A stretch of 64,000 bases of DNA from Variimorphobacter saccharofermentans (lineage in GTDB: Bacteria; Bacillota; Clostridia; Lachnospirales; Lachnospiraceae): NCBI RefSeq assembly GCF_014174405.1, contig NZ_JACEGA010000001.1:618001-682000 (forward strand), read 5' to 3'. Positions within the stretch are counted from its first letter, which is position 1, and every line of letters starts with the position of its first letter. Both the position numbers and the translations under genes were made by a program. A model generated the notes under the pieces. That model saw only the letters and a list, made by a program, of their open reading frames with translations, had not been told where the DNA came from and did not search any database. Shown here piece after piece: positions 1 through 7,823 of the stretch.

Positions 1-259
1 CCTCATAGACGTTTCCGGTAGTGTTCATTTGCTTGGCTATCTGATTTAAGCTGTTGGCGATGCGGGCAAGACTGGTGTTGTATTCATGCAGATAGGTATA
101 GTCCACATCATAGACATAGCCATATAAAATCAGATGCCTGACAAAAGCGGATTTGCTTTTCATGCCAGAAATTTTCCATTTCTTTTCTAAAATGTATTGC
201 TCGTCATCACTTAGAAATAACTTCAATTCATTTCGGCGGCTTCGGTTTTCATTGCTCAT
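1..259 (-). CDS. mobC: MobC-like relaxosome accessory protein, truncated by the window edge
   Basis: The minus strand reads 86 codons from an ATG at 257-259 with an AAAGGA ribosome binding site just upstream, and runs off the left edge. The translation is closely similar to the complete protein at 51980-52321: both share the ISGMKSKSAF core, LILYGYVYDVDY, and a LNQIAK segment near the end. In the MobC family these small ribbon-helix-helix-like proteins help the relaxase bind and nick oriT. By analogy with the right-hand copy, a MobA relaxase should follow beyond the window. This copy and the right-hand one are both on the minus strand about 52 kb apart, so the window holds the ends of two mobilization modules. 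The assignment is firm by similarity; the C-terminus is not visible. Confidence 0.85.
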   Translation of the reverse strand, partial: MSNENRSRRNELKLFLSDDEQYILEKKWKISGMKSKSAFVRHLILYGYVYDVDYTYLHEYNTSLARIANSLNQIAKQMNTTGNVYE

Positions 260-360
260 ATTTGGTCCTTTCTGCCAGTGCGGACTGGGCACTGGAACTT
301 GCGTTTTTTCAAATAAGCCGGGATACGGCATCGGTATTTTTTCTTTTTTCAGGGGGGCAG

Positions 361-543
361 GGGGATATTCCCCTTGCAAGCAGAAAACAGGAAGGTGCTC
401 CAGCAGGAGGAGCGTTTCTTTTTCGGGGATATGTGGGAACATATCCAGTGCTTGCTATTCTAGTGAAATCTTCCCTGAGGGAGATTTCGAGTTTTGGCTG
501 CATAGGCAGCTTCTTTAAAACTCTGACTGCCATATCTGGCAGT
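361..543. other. Hairpin cluster upstream of mobC, candidate oriT
   Basis: This stretch has no convincing gene and is packed with inverted repeats: GGGGATATTCCCC at 361-373; an 8-bp perfect stem at 427-446 (GGATATGT/ACATATCC); a stem at 465-488 (GAAATC..CCC/GGGAGATTTC); GCTGC/GCAGC at 497-510; and a perfect 7-bp stem at 526-543 (ACTGCCA/TGGCAGT). The sequence CAGTGCTTGCTAT at 447-459 recurs in the equivalent position upstream of the second mobC (52587-52599). Position and structure fit an origin of transfer. The nick site cannot be read from sequence alone. Confidence 0.5.
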
Positions 544-596
544 AAAAGACTTGGATAACTGTGAGTTACATGGAAAATTCTTTATAGAAACAGAAA

Positions 597-626
597 AACT
601 GCTGTACCCTTGGGGGCACAACAGTT
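597..626. terminator. Imperfect palindrome, probable bidirectional terminator
   Basis: AACTGCTGT..CCC pairs with GGG..ACAACAGTT across a short loop. It lies between the oriT-like region and the LytTR operon. A related palindrome with the same AACTGCTGT/ACAACAGTT ends sits upstream of the second mobC at 52355-52391, so it appears to be a conserved part of the module. Confidence 0.4.
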
Positions 627-659
627 ATCTATATTAGTATAAACGATAAGGGGAGGGCA

Positions 660-685
660 GTCAAATAATTTTAGAAATATTTGAC
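660..685. promoter_or_regulatory. Inverted repeat upstream of the first LytTR operon
   Basis: Perfect 8-bp arms GTCAAATA/TATTTGAC are separated by 10 bases, about 60 bases before the response-regulator start. TTTGATTTT is then repeated between 690 and 711. A regulator operator is plausible by position only. Confidence 0.3.
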
Positions 686-743
686 GGAATTTGATTTTGC
701 CGTTTGATTTTACAAGGTTAATTTGTGATAAAGGGGAACTGGA

Positions 744-1451
744 ATGTACGAGATTGCTATTTGCGATGATATTCAGCAGATATGTGAGGAAGTCTATAAG
801 CTGGTGTCGGAGGAGCTTTTAAAAAGAGATATTGATGTTAGGATATATACTTACACTTCAGGGCAGTCATTACTGAGTGCAGGAATTATTTTTGATATCT
901 TATTTCTGGACATTGAGCTGGAACGGGAAAACGGATTGGAGATTGCAAGGGAATATCCATATAAAAAAGAAATGAGAATTATCTTTTTGACTTCCCACAT
1001 AGAAGAAATGCCGAATGGATATAAGGTGCGGGCATTCCGCTTTCTCACAAAACCAATAGAGCCAGCACATTTTGAAGAAGCATTGTTTGCGGCAATTAGA
1101 GATATAGAGCAGGATAAACGATTTACTGTGACAGATGAAGAGGGTGAGCATATCATCCGCTCATCGGAGATATTCTATCTGGAATCACAGCAGCGATCTA
1201 CTGGGGTTAGGACAAGGGAACGGTTCGCCCGACTGCCATTATCTATTGAAGAAATGAAAAAAGAATTGGATATGACACAGTTCTATTGTCCACACAAAAG
1301 CTACATCGTAAATATGGATTTTATCAGAACTATTGACAAGGGAGTGGTCATTTTGAAAAACGATGAAAAAATTAAAATCAGCAGACTGAAAATGAAGGAC
1401 TTCAAGGAAAAATTTTATGATTATCTTAGGAGCAGAGCGAATGGGTTTTGA
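744..1451 (+). CDS. LytTR-family response regulator (AgrA-like)
   Basis: A 235-residue two-domain regulator. The receiver domain (about 1-120) has the acidic pair D8/D9, the phosphoacceptor D56 in the FLDIEL strand, and K103 in TKP. The C-terminal LytTR DNA-binding domain (about 130-230) carries the typical HKSYIVN and KISRLKMKDF segments. A GGGG ribosome binding site precedes the ATG. The downstream histidine kinase overlaps the end by 11 bases, so the two are co-translated. AgrA-type regulators respond to membrane kinases sensing peptides and bind paired direct repeats. The regulated genes are not shown by the sequence, and no AgrB/AgrD-type peptide maker is visible nearby. Confidence 0.92.
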   Translation: MYEIAICDDIQQICEEVYKLVSEELLKRDIDVRIYTYTSGQSLLSAGIIFDILFLDIELERENGLEIAREYPYKKEMRIIFLTSHIEEMPNGYKVRAFRFLTKPIEPAHFEEALFAAIRDIEQDKRFTVTDEEGEHIIRSSEIFYLESQQRSTGVRTRERFARLPLSIEEMKKELDMTQFYCPHKSYIVNMDFIRTIDKGVVILKNDEKIKISRLKMKDFKEKFYDYLRSRANGF

Positions 1452-2745
1452 TTTGTTTTTGTATCATACAATTTGTTGTATGATAGATGTGATAAAAGAA
1501 TATTTGGTCCTGCGGTATGTCATTGGATTTATGCCAAAAAGAAAGCCTGTTTTTCTCTTTTTCATGTTTTTGATTATTCCGATTGGAATGGCTGTAGCGG
1601 GAAGATTTCTTCCAGCAAAATATCTTTCTGTTATGTACCTTCCTCTGATACTGATTGTTATGAGAGTGGTAGTTGGAATACGATATGTAAAAAGCTTTCT
1701 GATGTCAATCATTACCTTTGTATGTATCTGCGAACTGGATTTTTTTGTGGCGGCATTTCTCCAGTTACTTCCGGAAGGTGCAACATATATTACCCTCGAT
1801 AATATGCGTGCAAGTGCTGTCAGCCTTTTGGTGATATTCCTTGTTGCTGCAGCGTGCAAGTATTATGATGTTACCTTTTATAAAAAGAATATGAAGCACA
1901 GAAAAGCATTTGTTGCATTGGAGATATTTGTCTTGTTTATCAATCTTGGTATCATGGGCACCTTCTTTGGGATGTTGAGTGAGAGCAGTGCTGGGAGCTA
2001 TGGAAATCTTATGCTGATTATGGTAATCATTCTGTCCATGTTGTTAAGTGTCATTACGCTGATTTTCTATACAGCGATTATGAATGTGAAGGAGTATCGT
2101 GTCCTACATGAGATGAACCAGAAGCAGCTACAGTTGCAGAAAAAGTATTACGAGCAGCTAAGGGAGATTGACCGGGAAACAAGAAAATTTCGACATGACC
2201 TGAAAAATCATTTCTTTGTATTATCAGGTTTTTTGCAGGAGGATAAGCAGGATCAGGCAAAGCAATATCTGAAGGAAATGATAGGACAATTTTCGGAGGT
2301 ACAAAAGATAATCCAGACAGGGAATGATATTATAGATGCCATTTTAAATGAGAAGTTTCAGGAATGTAAGAAAAAGAATATTTCCATGAAGGTAGAGGGA
2401 ATTATTTATGCCTCGCTTTTAATCAGTGATTATGATATCTGTACGATTTTGGTCAATGCCATGGATAATGCTGTGGAAGCCTGTGAGCGGGTGTTGTCGG
2501 ATAACAAATGGATTACAGTTTCCATAGGAACCTATCAAGAGTATCTTCATCTGGTTATTAGCAATTCATCAATGGAAAATGTAAATTTGAGGACAAAAAA
2601 GGCTGACAGGCGTAATCATGGATTGGGACTGGAGAACCTGCAGGAGTGCGTGGAGAAAAATCAGGGGAAGGTCAGCGTGATGACAGAAGGCGGCAGGTTT
2701 GTACTGGATATTTTGGTGAAGGTGGTTGAGGAAAGTGAAAATTGA
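1441..2745 (+). CDS. GHKL sensor histidine kinase (AgrC-like)
   Basis: The ATG at 1441 is preferred over 1417 because AGGAG lies at 1427-1431. The N-terminal half (about 1-215) consists of six or so hydrophobic membrane segments. A dimerization helix follows with the phosphoacceptor H252 in FRHDLKNH. The ATP-binding domain has an N box (VNAMDNAVEACE, about 338-349) and a G box (GLGLENL). This is the HATPase_c_5 arrangement of AgrC/ComD-like kinases that sense extracellular peptides at the membrane. It pairs with the overlapping response regulator. The ligand is unknown. A 23-codon reading frame begins at 2745 overlapping the stop; it lacks a Cys and may be chance. Confidence 0.9.
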   Translation: MGFDLFLYHTICCMIDVIKEYLVLRYVIGFMPKRKPVFLFFMFLIIPIGMAVAGRFLPAKYLSVMYLPLILIVMRVVVGIRYVKSFLMSIITFVCICELDFFVAAFLQLLPEGATYITLDNMRASAVSLLVIFLVAAACKYYDVTFYKKNMKHRKAFVALEIFVLFINLGIMGTFFGMLSESSAGSYGNLMLIMVIILSMLLSVITLIFYTAIMNVKEYRVLHEMNQKQLQLQKKYYEQLREIDRETRKFRHDLKNHFFVLSGFLQEDKQDQAKQYLKEMIGQFSEVQKIIQTGNDIIDAILNEKFQECKKKNISMKVEGIIYASLLISDYDICTILVNAMDNAVEACERVLSDNKWITVSIGTYQEYLHLVISNSSMENVNLRTKKADRRNHGLGLENLQECVEKNQGKVSVMTEGGRFVLDILVKVVEESEN

Positions 2746-2925
2746 TGGTTGTAATTTTGAAAAAAAAGAATATAATAAAATATACAGATAGATATGAATT
2801 AAGCAATTTGAATTGAAAAAGTGCTTGAAATAAGTGAACTTATCTGATATGATTTAATTGTAATAAGAAATGTGAAATTGGTTATAGTATGTATAGGCTT
2901 ACAGCCTTTCATTTATTGGTGTGTA

Positions 2926-2985
2926 ATGAATAGCCACGCCATCCTTTTCTGTGAGGAATTAAAATATACACAGAATTTGACCTGA
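2926..2985 (+). CDS. Possible 19-codon leader peptide
   Basis: An ATG-initiated reading frame of 19 codons lies in the 324-base gap between the kinase and the PBECR4-like gene. It is followed by a GGGTAGGAGA ribosome-binding-like site and then an intrinsic terminator at 3018-3050. A short peptide frame followed by a terminator is the layout of translation-coupled attenuators, common before ribosome-related resistance genes in Clostridia. The frame's own ribosome binding site is weak, so coding is uncertain. Confidence 0.25.
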   Translation: MNSHAILFCEELKYTQNLT

Positions 2986-3017
2986 TTGGGGTAGGAGAAC
3001 CAATCTGCTATTCAAAA

Positions 3018-3050
3018 ATGGGTTGCGGTTTCCGCAACTCATTTTTTTTA
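3018..3050 (+). terminator. Intrinsic terminator or attenuator before the PBECR4-like gene
   Basis: An 11-bp stem with one mismatch (ATGGGTTGCGG/CCGCAACTCAT, loop TTT) is followed by eight T residues. It sits 20 bases before the start of the next gene, so it could attenuate it rather than end the previous operon. Confidence 0.7.
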
Positions 3051-3069
3051 CAGAAAGTGGAGAGATGTA

Positions 3070-3630
3070 ATGTGTGAGGATACGAATGATCTGTCTGAGC
3101 TGCTGGAAGGATACGAAAGAGACTTATGTAATAAAATTTTCAGATATCAGCTTAACCATAAAATTGATATAAATATTGTATTTTATTTAGAGAATTTTTG
3201 CCATTTGCTAGGAATACAACATATATATGGTAAGGAAAAGAAGTATCTGGGTGTAAATGGGTACAACAAGATTAAAAATCAGGAGATAAGCAGAAAAGAC
3301 CTCAAGAAGCATAATAAGCGGGAATATAATAAGCTTGCAATTAAACTGGATCATTTTCAGGAGATATCTGAAATGTTGAAAGTTGGACAATTTATTAAGT
3401 TCTATCAATACAGGACAGTTCCTTATACGACAATAGTAGCGGATTTTATTATTTATCAGGATCAGAAAGAGTACATATTACATTTGTTTCTAAAGAAGGA
3501 AAATGAATCCTCTAATCAATACAGTCCAATTTCATTTATTGTGAAAAGTTGTAAAGACAGGAACAAAGAGCAATATATCAGAGGACAGGAATACAAAAAA
3601 ATTACATCATTTGAAATAATCGAAAAGTAA
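3070..3630 (+). CDS. PBECR4-domain-like protein
   Basis: A 186-residue soluble protein with no signal peptide or membrane segment. The region NFCHLLGIQHIYGKEKKYLG (about 47-66) and the regular K/H/Y-rich pattern after it resemble the PBECR4 domain, one of the phage-linked Barnase/EndoU/ColicinE5/RelE-like nuclease folds found on phages and mobile elements. That family is predicted to cut RNA, but no biochemical role is established that I can cite. A GGAGAG site precedes the ATG. It stands alone, bounded by a terminator on each side, like a cargo gene. The name rests on motif memory and is moderately secure. Confidence 0.6.
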   Translation: MCEDTNDLSELLEGYERDLCNKIFRYQLNHKIDINIVFYLENFCHLLGIQHIYGKEKKYLGVNGYNKIKNQEISRKDLKKHNKREYNKLAIKLDHFQEISEMLKVGQFIKFYQYRTVPYTTIVADFIIYQDQKEYILHLFLKKENESSNQYSPISFIVKSCKDRNKEQYIRGQEYKKITSFEIIEK

Positions 3631-3634
3631 AATG

Positions 3635-3668
3635 GTATATCAGTTTTTATACTGGTGTACTTTTTTTA
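3635..3668 (+). terminator. Intrinsic terminator after the PBECR4-like gene
   Basis: GTATATCAG pairs with CTGGTGTAC using G-U pairs, then seven T residues follow. It lies four bases after the stop codon. Confidence 0.75.
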
Positions 3669-3905
3669 TGTCTTTTTATCAATGGGAAATCTTCCTAAAA
3701 CCAATCAACATTACATTTTGCTGTATAAAAACGACATTACGCTGTATGTTTTCGTTTTTATAGAAAATATCTGGTATGTTAACTCCAGCTTATCAACGGT
3801 AGTGTAAAGTTTGGTATGAAAAACTGATGTAAAGAAATATGATCCTTTGAACATTGAAAAAGCAAATATTTTAACTAGAAATTTATGCAGTGGCAGACTA
3901 CGCCA

Positions 3906-4072
3906 ACCTTGATTGCAACAAAAAGTAATGCTCTGAAGGTTTCACCGACGGCGAAGTAACTCAGGAACAGGAAGTTCTTACCGTCGTATTCACAGCATTG
4001 TAGCATTACTTTTTATTGCATTCAAGGTCAAGCCGGAAGTAAACTTCCGGTGGCTGGGTACCACCTCTGGCT
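3906..4072 (-). ncRNA. Large structured segment at the 3' side of the transposase
   Basis: Two 27-base arms, 3906-3932 and 4002-4028, are inverted repeats with only two mismatches and enclose about 69 bases. Next to them is a perfect 8-bp hairpin (CCGGAAGT/ACTTCCGG, 4033-4050) and a GGTGG/CCACC stem overlapping 4049-4065. On the minus strand this directly follows the transposase stop. The architecture suggests a folded transcript or a DNA structure used by the element. No known RNA class is recognised. Confidence 0.4.
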
Positions 4073-4079
4073 CCTTAAT

Positions 4080-5537
4080 CTAGGAACAGGTATTACCTGA
4101 CACAGCGGAGGATTTCTGCATTTCCAAGATTTTTTGCTGCCCCAAACGGATGAGGATAATCCACTTGGCGGGCATGTTCCCTACTTTCTCGAATTCATCT
4201 ATCTCATTTAAAGGTTTCCAGTAATTATGGGGATGCGGTCTTAGGAAGTTGTAATAAGCAACCCACAGGGAAACTCCGTACAAGGCACCCTCATCACTGT
4301 TATAACCATTGGTGATGCGGTAGGACATCTTGAAGGTACGATTTAAACGTTCCACAACCTGTTTGACCCAACGGAATTCGGTTGAAACAGCATCATCATT
4401 TGTAAGTCCGATTACCTGTGTTACGTCAAAGTCCCATCCTTTCTGAGCTTTTATATACTGGGCTGCCAGAGGATAGGCACTATAACCGTCAGCAATGAAT
4501 TTCAGAAGCTTTGAGGGAAACACTTTGAACTTCTCGAAGGCCATGCGCATGGCAAGAATACAGGGACCGACACTCCGGTTATCGGAGACCTGATAGCCAA
4601 GGATGCTCTTTTTACATGCATCCATGATAATCCAGACATAATGCTTTTTACCGAGCTTTTTGATGTAGGTTTCATCGGCAGAGAGGATGTTGGATGGTTT
4701 ATAATCGTAGGTGTCTACGAAAGGCTTAATGACACAAGCCGCGGTCATAGCATAACTGGCAACAGTAGTGTGGGAAATGTCGATACCGTGAACCTCTTTC
4801 AATGCATGAGAAGTCTGTCTGGTGGAGAGCTTTAGGTTTACATGATAGGTTAGAACCAATCCCAGTATATGAGGAGAAAACTTCTTGAAACTGAAGCCCG
4901 TGGCATTTGACGGAAGGGAGTGTAAGTCCATGCGAAAGAAATCCATCGTGAACTCACGATAGATATAGTGGAGCTTATATTTGTGTTTTTCTTCCGGTTT
5001 CAGATCTGGTGGAAGCTTACGTTTATTGGCTAGGTAATAGCTACATTTACGATTGGTACACTTGTGGATACGGAAGAACTTACGCTCCTTCTTGGGAACC
5101 AAGATGTTACCACAGTAAGGGCAGCGAAGCTCGATGGTATGCTTATAAATGTTATCGGAGTTAAAGAGTTCCTCACAGACCTTGCACATGAATTGACCTT
5201 TGGCGCCATTGTTTTTGTATAAGTAATCGTGAGGAGCACCGCAGCGGGGACAGACCAAATCCTTTGGGATATCAGATTCGGAACGGCGTTTGATTGGTTT
5301 AATCAGGTAACCATAGCGGTGTTTGATATAAGCTATGTAAAGCTGATAATCGAAGGTTGCAGGAGTGTACACAGTAGGAAGTTTATCAACCTTGAATTTT
5401 TGGTACTCAGGGGAATGGGAATCATCGAAAGCCCACTGCTTGAGAGGAATATATTTGCAGATAAAGAGAAGTAAATAGCAGATTTGTTTGTACTGCTCTT
5501 GAATAATGTTAATTAAATAGAGTATAATTGAGTCCAT
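4080..5537 (-). CDS. DDE transposase with zinc ribbons
   Basis: A 485-residue protein. The N-terminal part has several Cys pairs (CPRCG at 96-100, CKVC at 118-121, CPYCG at 139-143, CTNRKC at 160-165) that look like zinc ribbons for DNA binding. A helix-turn-helix-like stretch follows near 235-265, then a DDE catalytic domain with D288 (SADETYIK), D350 (FIADGYSAY) and E396 (VVERLNR). The catalytic layout resembles IS6/IS240-type rve domains, though the protein is longer than typical IS6 transposases. It lies inside the terminal repeats and reads opposite to the flanking cargo. The frame is intact, so the enzyme may be active. Confidence 0.85.
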   Translation of the reverse strand: MDSIILYLINIIQEQYKQICYLLLFICKYIPLKQWAFDDSHSPEYQKFKVDKLPTVYTPATFDYQLYIAYIKHRYGYLIKPIKRRSESDIPKDLVCPRCGAPHDYLYKNNGAKGQFMCKVCEELFNSDNIYKHTIELRCPYCGNILVPKKERKFFRIHKCTNRKCSYYLANKRKLPPDLKPEEKHKYKLHYIYREFTMDFFRMDLHSLPSNATGFSFKKFSPHILGLVLTYHVNLKLSTRQTSHALKEVHGIDISHTTVASYAMTAACVIKPFVDTYDYKPSNILSADETYIKKLGKKHYVWIIMDACKKSILGYQVSDNRSVGPCILAMRMAFEKFKVFPSKLLKFIADGYSAYPLAAQYIKAQKGWDFDVTQVIGLTNDDAVSTEFRWVKQVVERLNRTFKMSYRITNGYNSDEGALYGVSLWVAYYNFLRPHPHNYWKPLNEIDEFEKVGNMPAKWIILIRLGQQKILEMQKSSAVSGNTCS

Positions 5538-5781
5538 AACAATGACCTTTCTTCAGTATTTTGTTGTGTGGTAACTTCAATTATAACTGAAAATAGGGGG
5601 TCATTGTTTTTTTATTTTAAAAAGCTCTGTAACCCTTGAAAAATAAAGGGTTCTTATAAAAAATCAGTGTAAAATACTTTACACTAACCGAGATTTAGTG
5701 GAAGTTTTAATTGATATCCACTCTGAAATGAAGTATAATTTTTATGTAAATTATTTTGTATTAGCATACTAATATTTTACC

Positions 5782-5820
5782 ATAAATCCCTTACTTTTCG
5801 AAGTTTGGGATTTATTTTAT
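5782..5820 (+). terminator. Hairpin with T-rich tail before the exported protein gene
   Basis: Perfect 9-bp arms ATAAATCCC/GGGATTTAT are followed by TTTTATTT. A second perfect hairpin (CGCACTAA/TTAGTGCG, 5836-5855) follows just before the gene. Together they could be a leader region. The rest of the 5538-5885 gap holds the IS right end and nothing else I recognise. Confidence 0.5.
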
Positions 5821-5885
5821 TTGAAAAAGGAGCTACGCACTAATTACTTAGTGCGACAGCCCCTTCTTTATGGAAAGGAGCAAAA

Positions 5886-7628
5886 ATGTATAAGTATTTC
5901 AAAAGGATGATAACAGTTATAATGATTTTGTGTCTGATGGTGCCCATGACAGCACTTGCTGCAGGCGATGGAAATGTTGATTCCGGTGGTGGAGGTATGG
6001 GAAAAGGAACGAGTAAAAATACATGGTCTTCTAGCAATGAAGGGGTAAGGGTGACGGTTATTCGTTCTAGCGACCATGCAGTTGTTGCTACACCGATTGA
6101 TCTTACCAATAAGCCACCGAAATCCTCAATTTATAATTTTGGCAAGGTATGCAAAATTCAATATAACAGTGGAAGATCACTGTCAGCAGTAAAAGGAGGA
6201 TATACCTGTGTAAAGCCATCCAAGAGCATACCGAAAATCATTACGACGAATGGAAAAAGTAATATTACTGCAATCAAAAAATATTTCTGTTCGGAGTATT
6301 TGATTAAACTAATTGCTAAGCAGACAGGTATGGACTATGACATATTGACAAATGGAGAATATAAACTATTTTTAGAACCGTTAGCTTACTATAAATTTGA
6401 AGGAGTTATGATTGCCACAACAGCAACGGAGGCAGCTATGTATGATAAAAAGGGAGATGGACTACTTCGAAGAAGAATGGTGTCACTTACACATAAAAAC
6501 CTTCCACTTTCCATGTTTTTAGAGGAGGCTGACATGGGATATCCGGCATGGAGTGGAAGCAGGACTACGCCAGCCACCGATGCAGATATTATATCTTCAC
6601 TTGGACTTGGTATTGTTCGCTTTCAAGAGGAACCTCCTGAACCACCTGTTGTTAGTACACATGATTATACCTACAGAGTAAATACAGAAGTTATTACAGC
6701 AGTAACCGTAAGTGGAGGACAATCCGATCCTGATCACCCAACTATTGTCACCTTTCAGATAGCAGAAGCGACTTATCAGGTTAGTAATGTATTTTATCCG
6801 AAAGGAGATTCCCAACTTGCATGGGTAAAATGGAGAACTCCTTCAAAGAAACAGAATATGGATATTCAGGTTACGGTAAATGGTAGCGGAAGTGCATCAA
6901 AAGCAGTCATACATGTGAAAATTGTGGATTTGGACAAAAACCCTCCGCCTAATCCGGAAGCTGATGACCAAAATGATTCCTTTTCCTATGCAGCTATCCC
7001 ATCAAGAGCTGAAAAAACAAGCGCTGACTGGAGTATCTGGAGACCAAGGTGGAAAGAAAACTGGGTAGATGAAGGGCATTGGGAAAGCTATAGCTGGACG
7101 GATAGCAAAGGGAAACCACATTCTAGCAGTACATGGGTAGCAAATTGGGTTGACCGTGGCTGGTGGGAATTTGATCTTAATCAGTATTACGCCACATTTA
7201 CAGCCGATATGAAGATACGATGCGACAGCAAGAACCCTACCGCAAATGGAAGAACCATGAAAAGTGGATATGGAATCAATGAATCAGTGACGGCATCTGT
7301 CAGCAGTAATCAAAGTACAGCTATCACTTATCCGCAGAATGCAGTATCCTACTTCCCGGAATTTGAATACAAGACCTATTGGAGATTGCTAGAATTAGTT
7401 CAGGGCGGAGCCAGAGCAAAATTTGAATTTCAGAAAAACCAATATAGTACTTATCAGAATCGTACGCATTTCACACCAATCTGGATGCCGGATGGTTGTT
7501 ATATCGTTAATACGTGGGTAATAGATGCATGGACACCGGATGGGATGCTGTCGCAGAATCTCACTGAAGAACTTATTATTAAGGGCAGCTTATGGGATGA
7601 TTGGCATATAGCACCACAGGCTGAGTGA
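5886..7628 (+). CDS. Exported protein of unknown function
   Basis: A 580-residue protein with a clear signal peptide: basic start, hydrophobic core to about residue 22, and cleavage near ALAAG. The mature part begins with a Gly/Ser-rich linker, then a domain with an alpha-beta pattern to about 245, a proline-rich joint (EEPPEPPVV), and a beta-rich second half to the end. The centre is rich in tryptophan (WSIWRPRWKENWVDEGHWES, 379-398). There is no LPXTG motif or C-terminal anchor, so it is probably secreted or loosely bound. A GGAAAGGAG site precedes the ATG. It heads the surface-protein block and I do not recognise a named family. Confidence 0.75.
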   Translation: MYKYFKRMITVIMILCLMVPMTALAAGDGNVDSGGGGMGKGTSKNTWSSSNEGVRVTVIRSSDHAVVATPIDLTNKPPKSSIYNFGKVCKIQYNSGRSLSAVKGGYTCVKPSKSIPKIITTNGKSNITAIKKYFCSEYLIKLIAKQTGMDYDILTNGEYKLFLEPLAYYKFEGVMIATTATEAAMYDKKGDGLLRRRMVSLTHKNLPLSMFLEEADMGYPAWSGSRTTPATDADIISSLGLGIVRFQEEPPEPPVVSTHDYTYRVNTEVITAVTVSGGQSDPDHPTIVTFQIAEATYQVSNVFYPKGDSQLAWVKWRTPSKKQNMDIQVTVNGSGSASKAVIHVKIVDLDKNPPPNPEADDQNDSFSYAAIPSRAEKTSADWSIWRPRWKENWVDEGHWESYSWTDSKGKPHSSSTWVANWVDRGWWEFDLNQYYATFTADMKIRCDSKNPTANGRTMKSGYGINESVTASVSSNQSTAITYPQNAVSYFPEFEYKTYWRLLELVQGGARAKFEFQKNQYSTYQNRTHFTPIWMPDGCYIVNTWVIDAWTPDGMLSQNLTEELIIKGSLWDDWHIAPQAE

Positions 7629-7652
7629 AAAAACCGGAAATTCTAGCAGAAA

Positions 7653-7679
7653 CACCCCCAAACTACCCTTTTGCGGAGT
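7653..7679. repeat. 27-bp exact repeat, copy 1
   Basis: This 27-base sequence starts CACCCCCAAACTACC and ends GCGGAGT. It occurs again without mismatch at 15601-15627. Both copies lie in intergenic space, just before the MalT-like regulator and just before the PI-PLC gene. CACCCC can pair with GGAGTG across it. It may be a terminator core on the minus strand or a regulator site. Confidence 0.6.
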
Positions 7680-7823
7680 GGCTTTTTCGATTTGGATATG
7701 ATAAACTTTTCATAAACTGTAAAGGTATGCCATAAAAACGTATGAACAATCTTGCATTACCTGTAAAGAAACCACATAGATGACAGAAGAAGCAGTGGTC
7801 ACCATTTTAGAATGAGGATAAAG

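Larger units (their letters stand above)
3799..5689 (-). mobile_element. Insertion sequence with a DDE transposase and terminal inverted repeats
   Basis: The left end reads GGTAGTGTAAAGT at about 3799-3811. The right end reads ACTTTACACTAACC at 5676-5689, its inverted counterpart with one extra base. Inside are the transposase gene (minus strand) and about 240 bases of structured sequence at its 3' side. I do not see a clear target duplication: the flanking bases differ. Exact ends could shift by a few bases. Confidence 0.7.

Noticed and set aside
153..558. Open frames across the hairpin-rich left region
   Set aside because: They overlap the mobC start and several inverted repeats, lack ribosome binding sites and have no recognisable protein features; they reflect stop-poor structured DNA.
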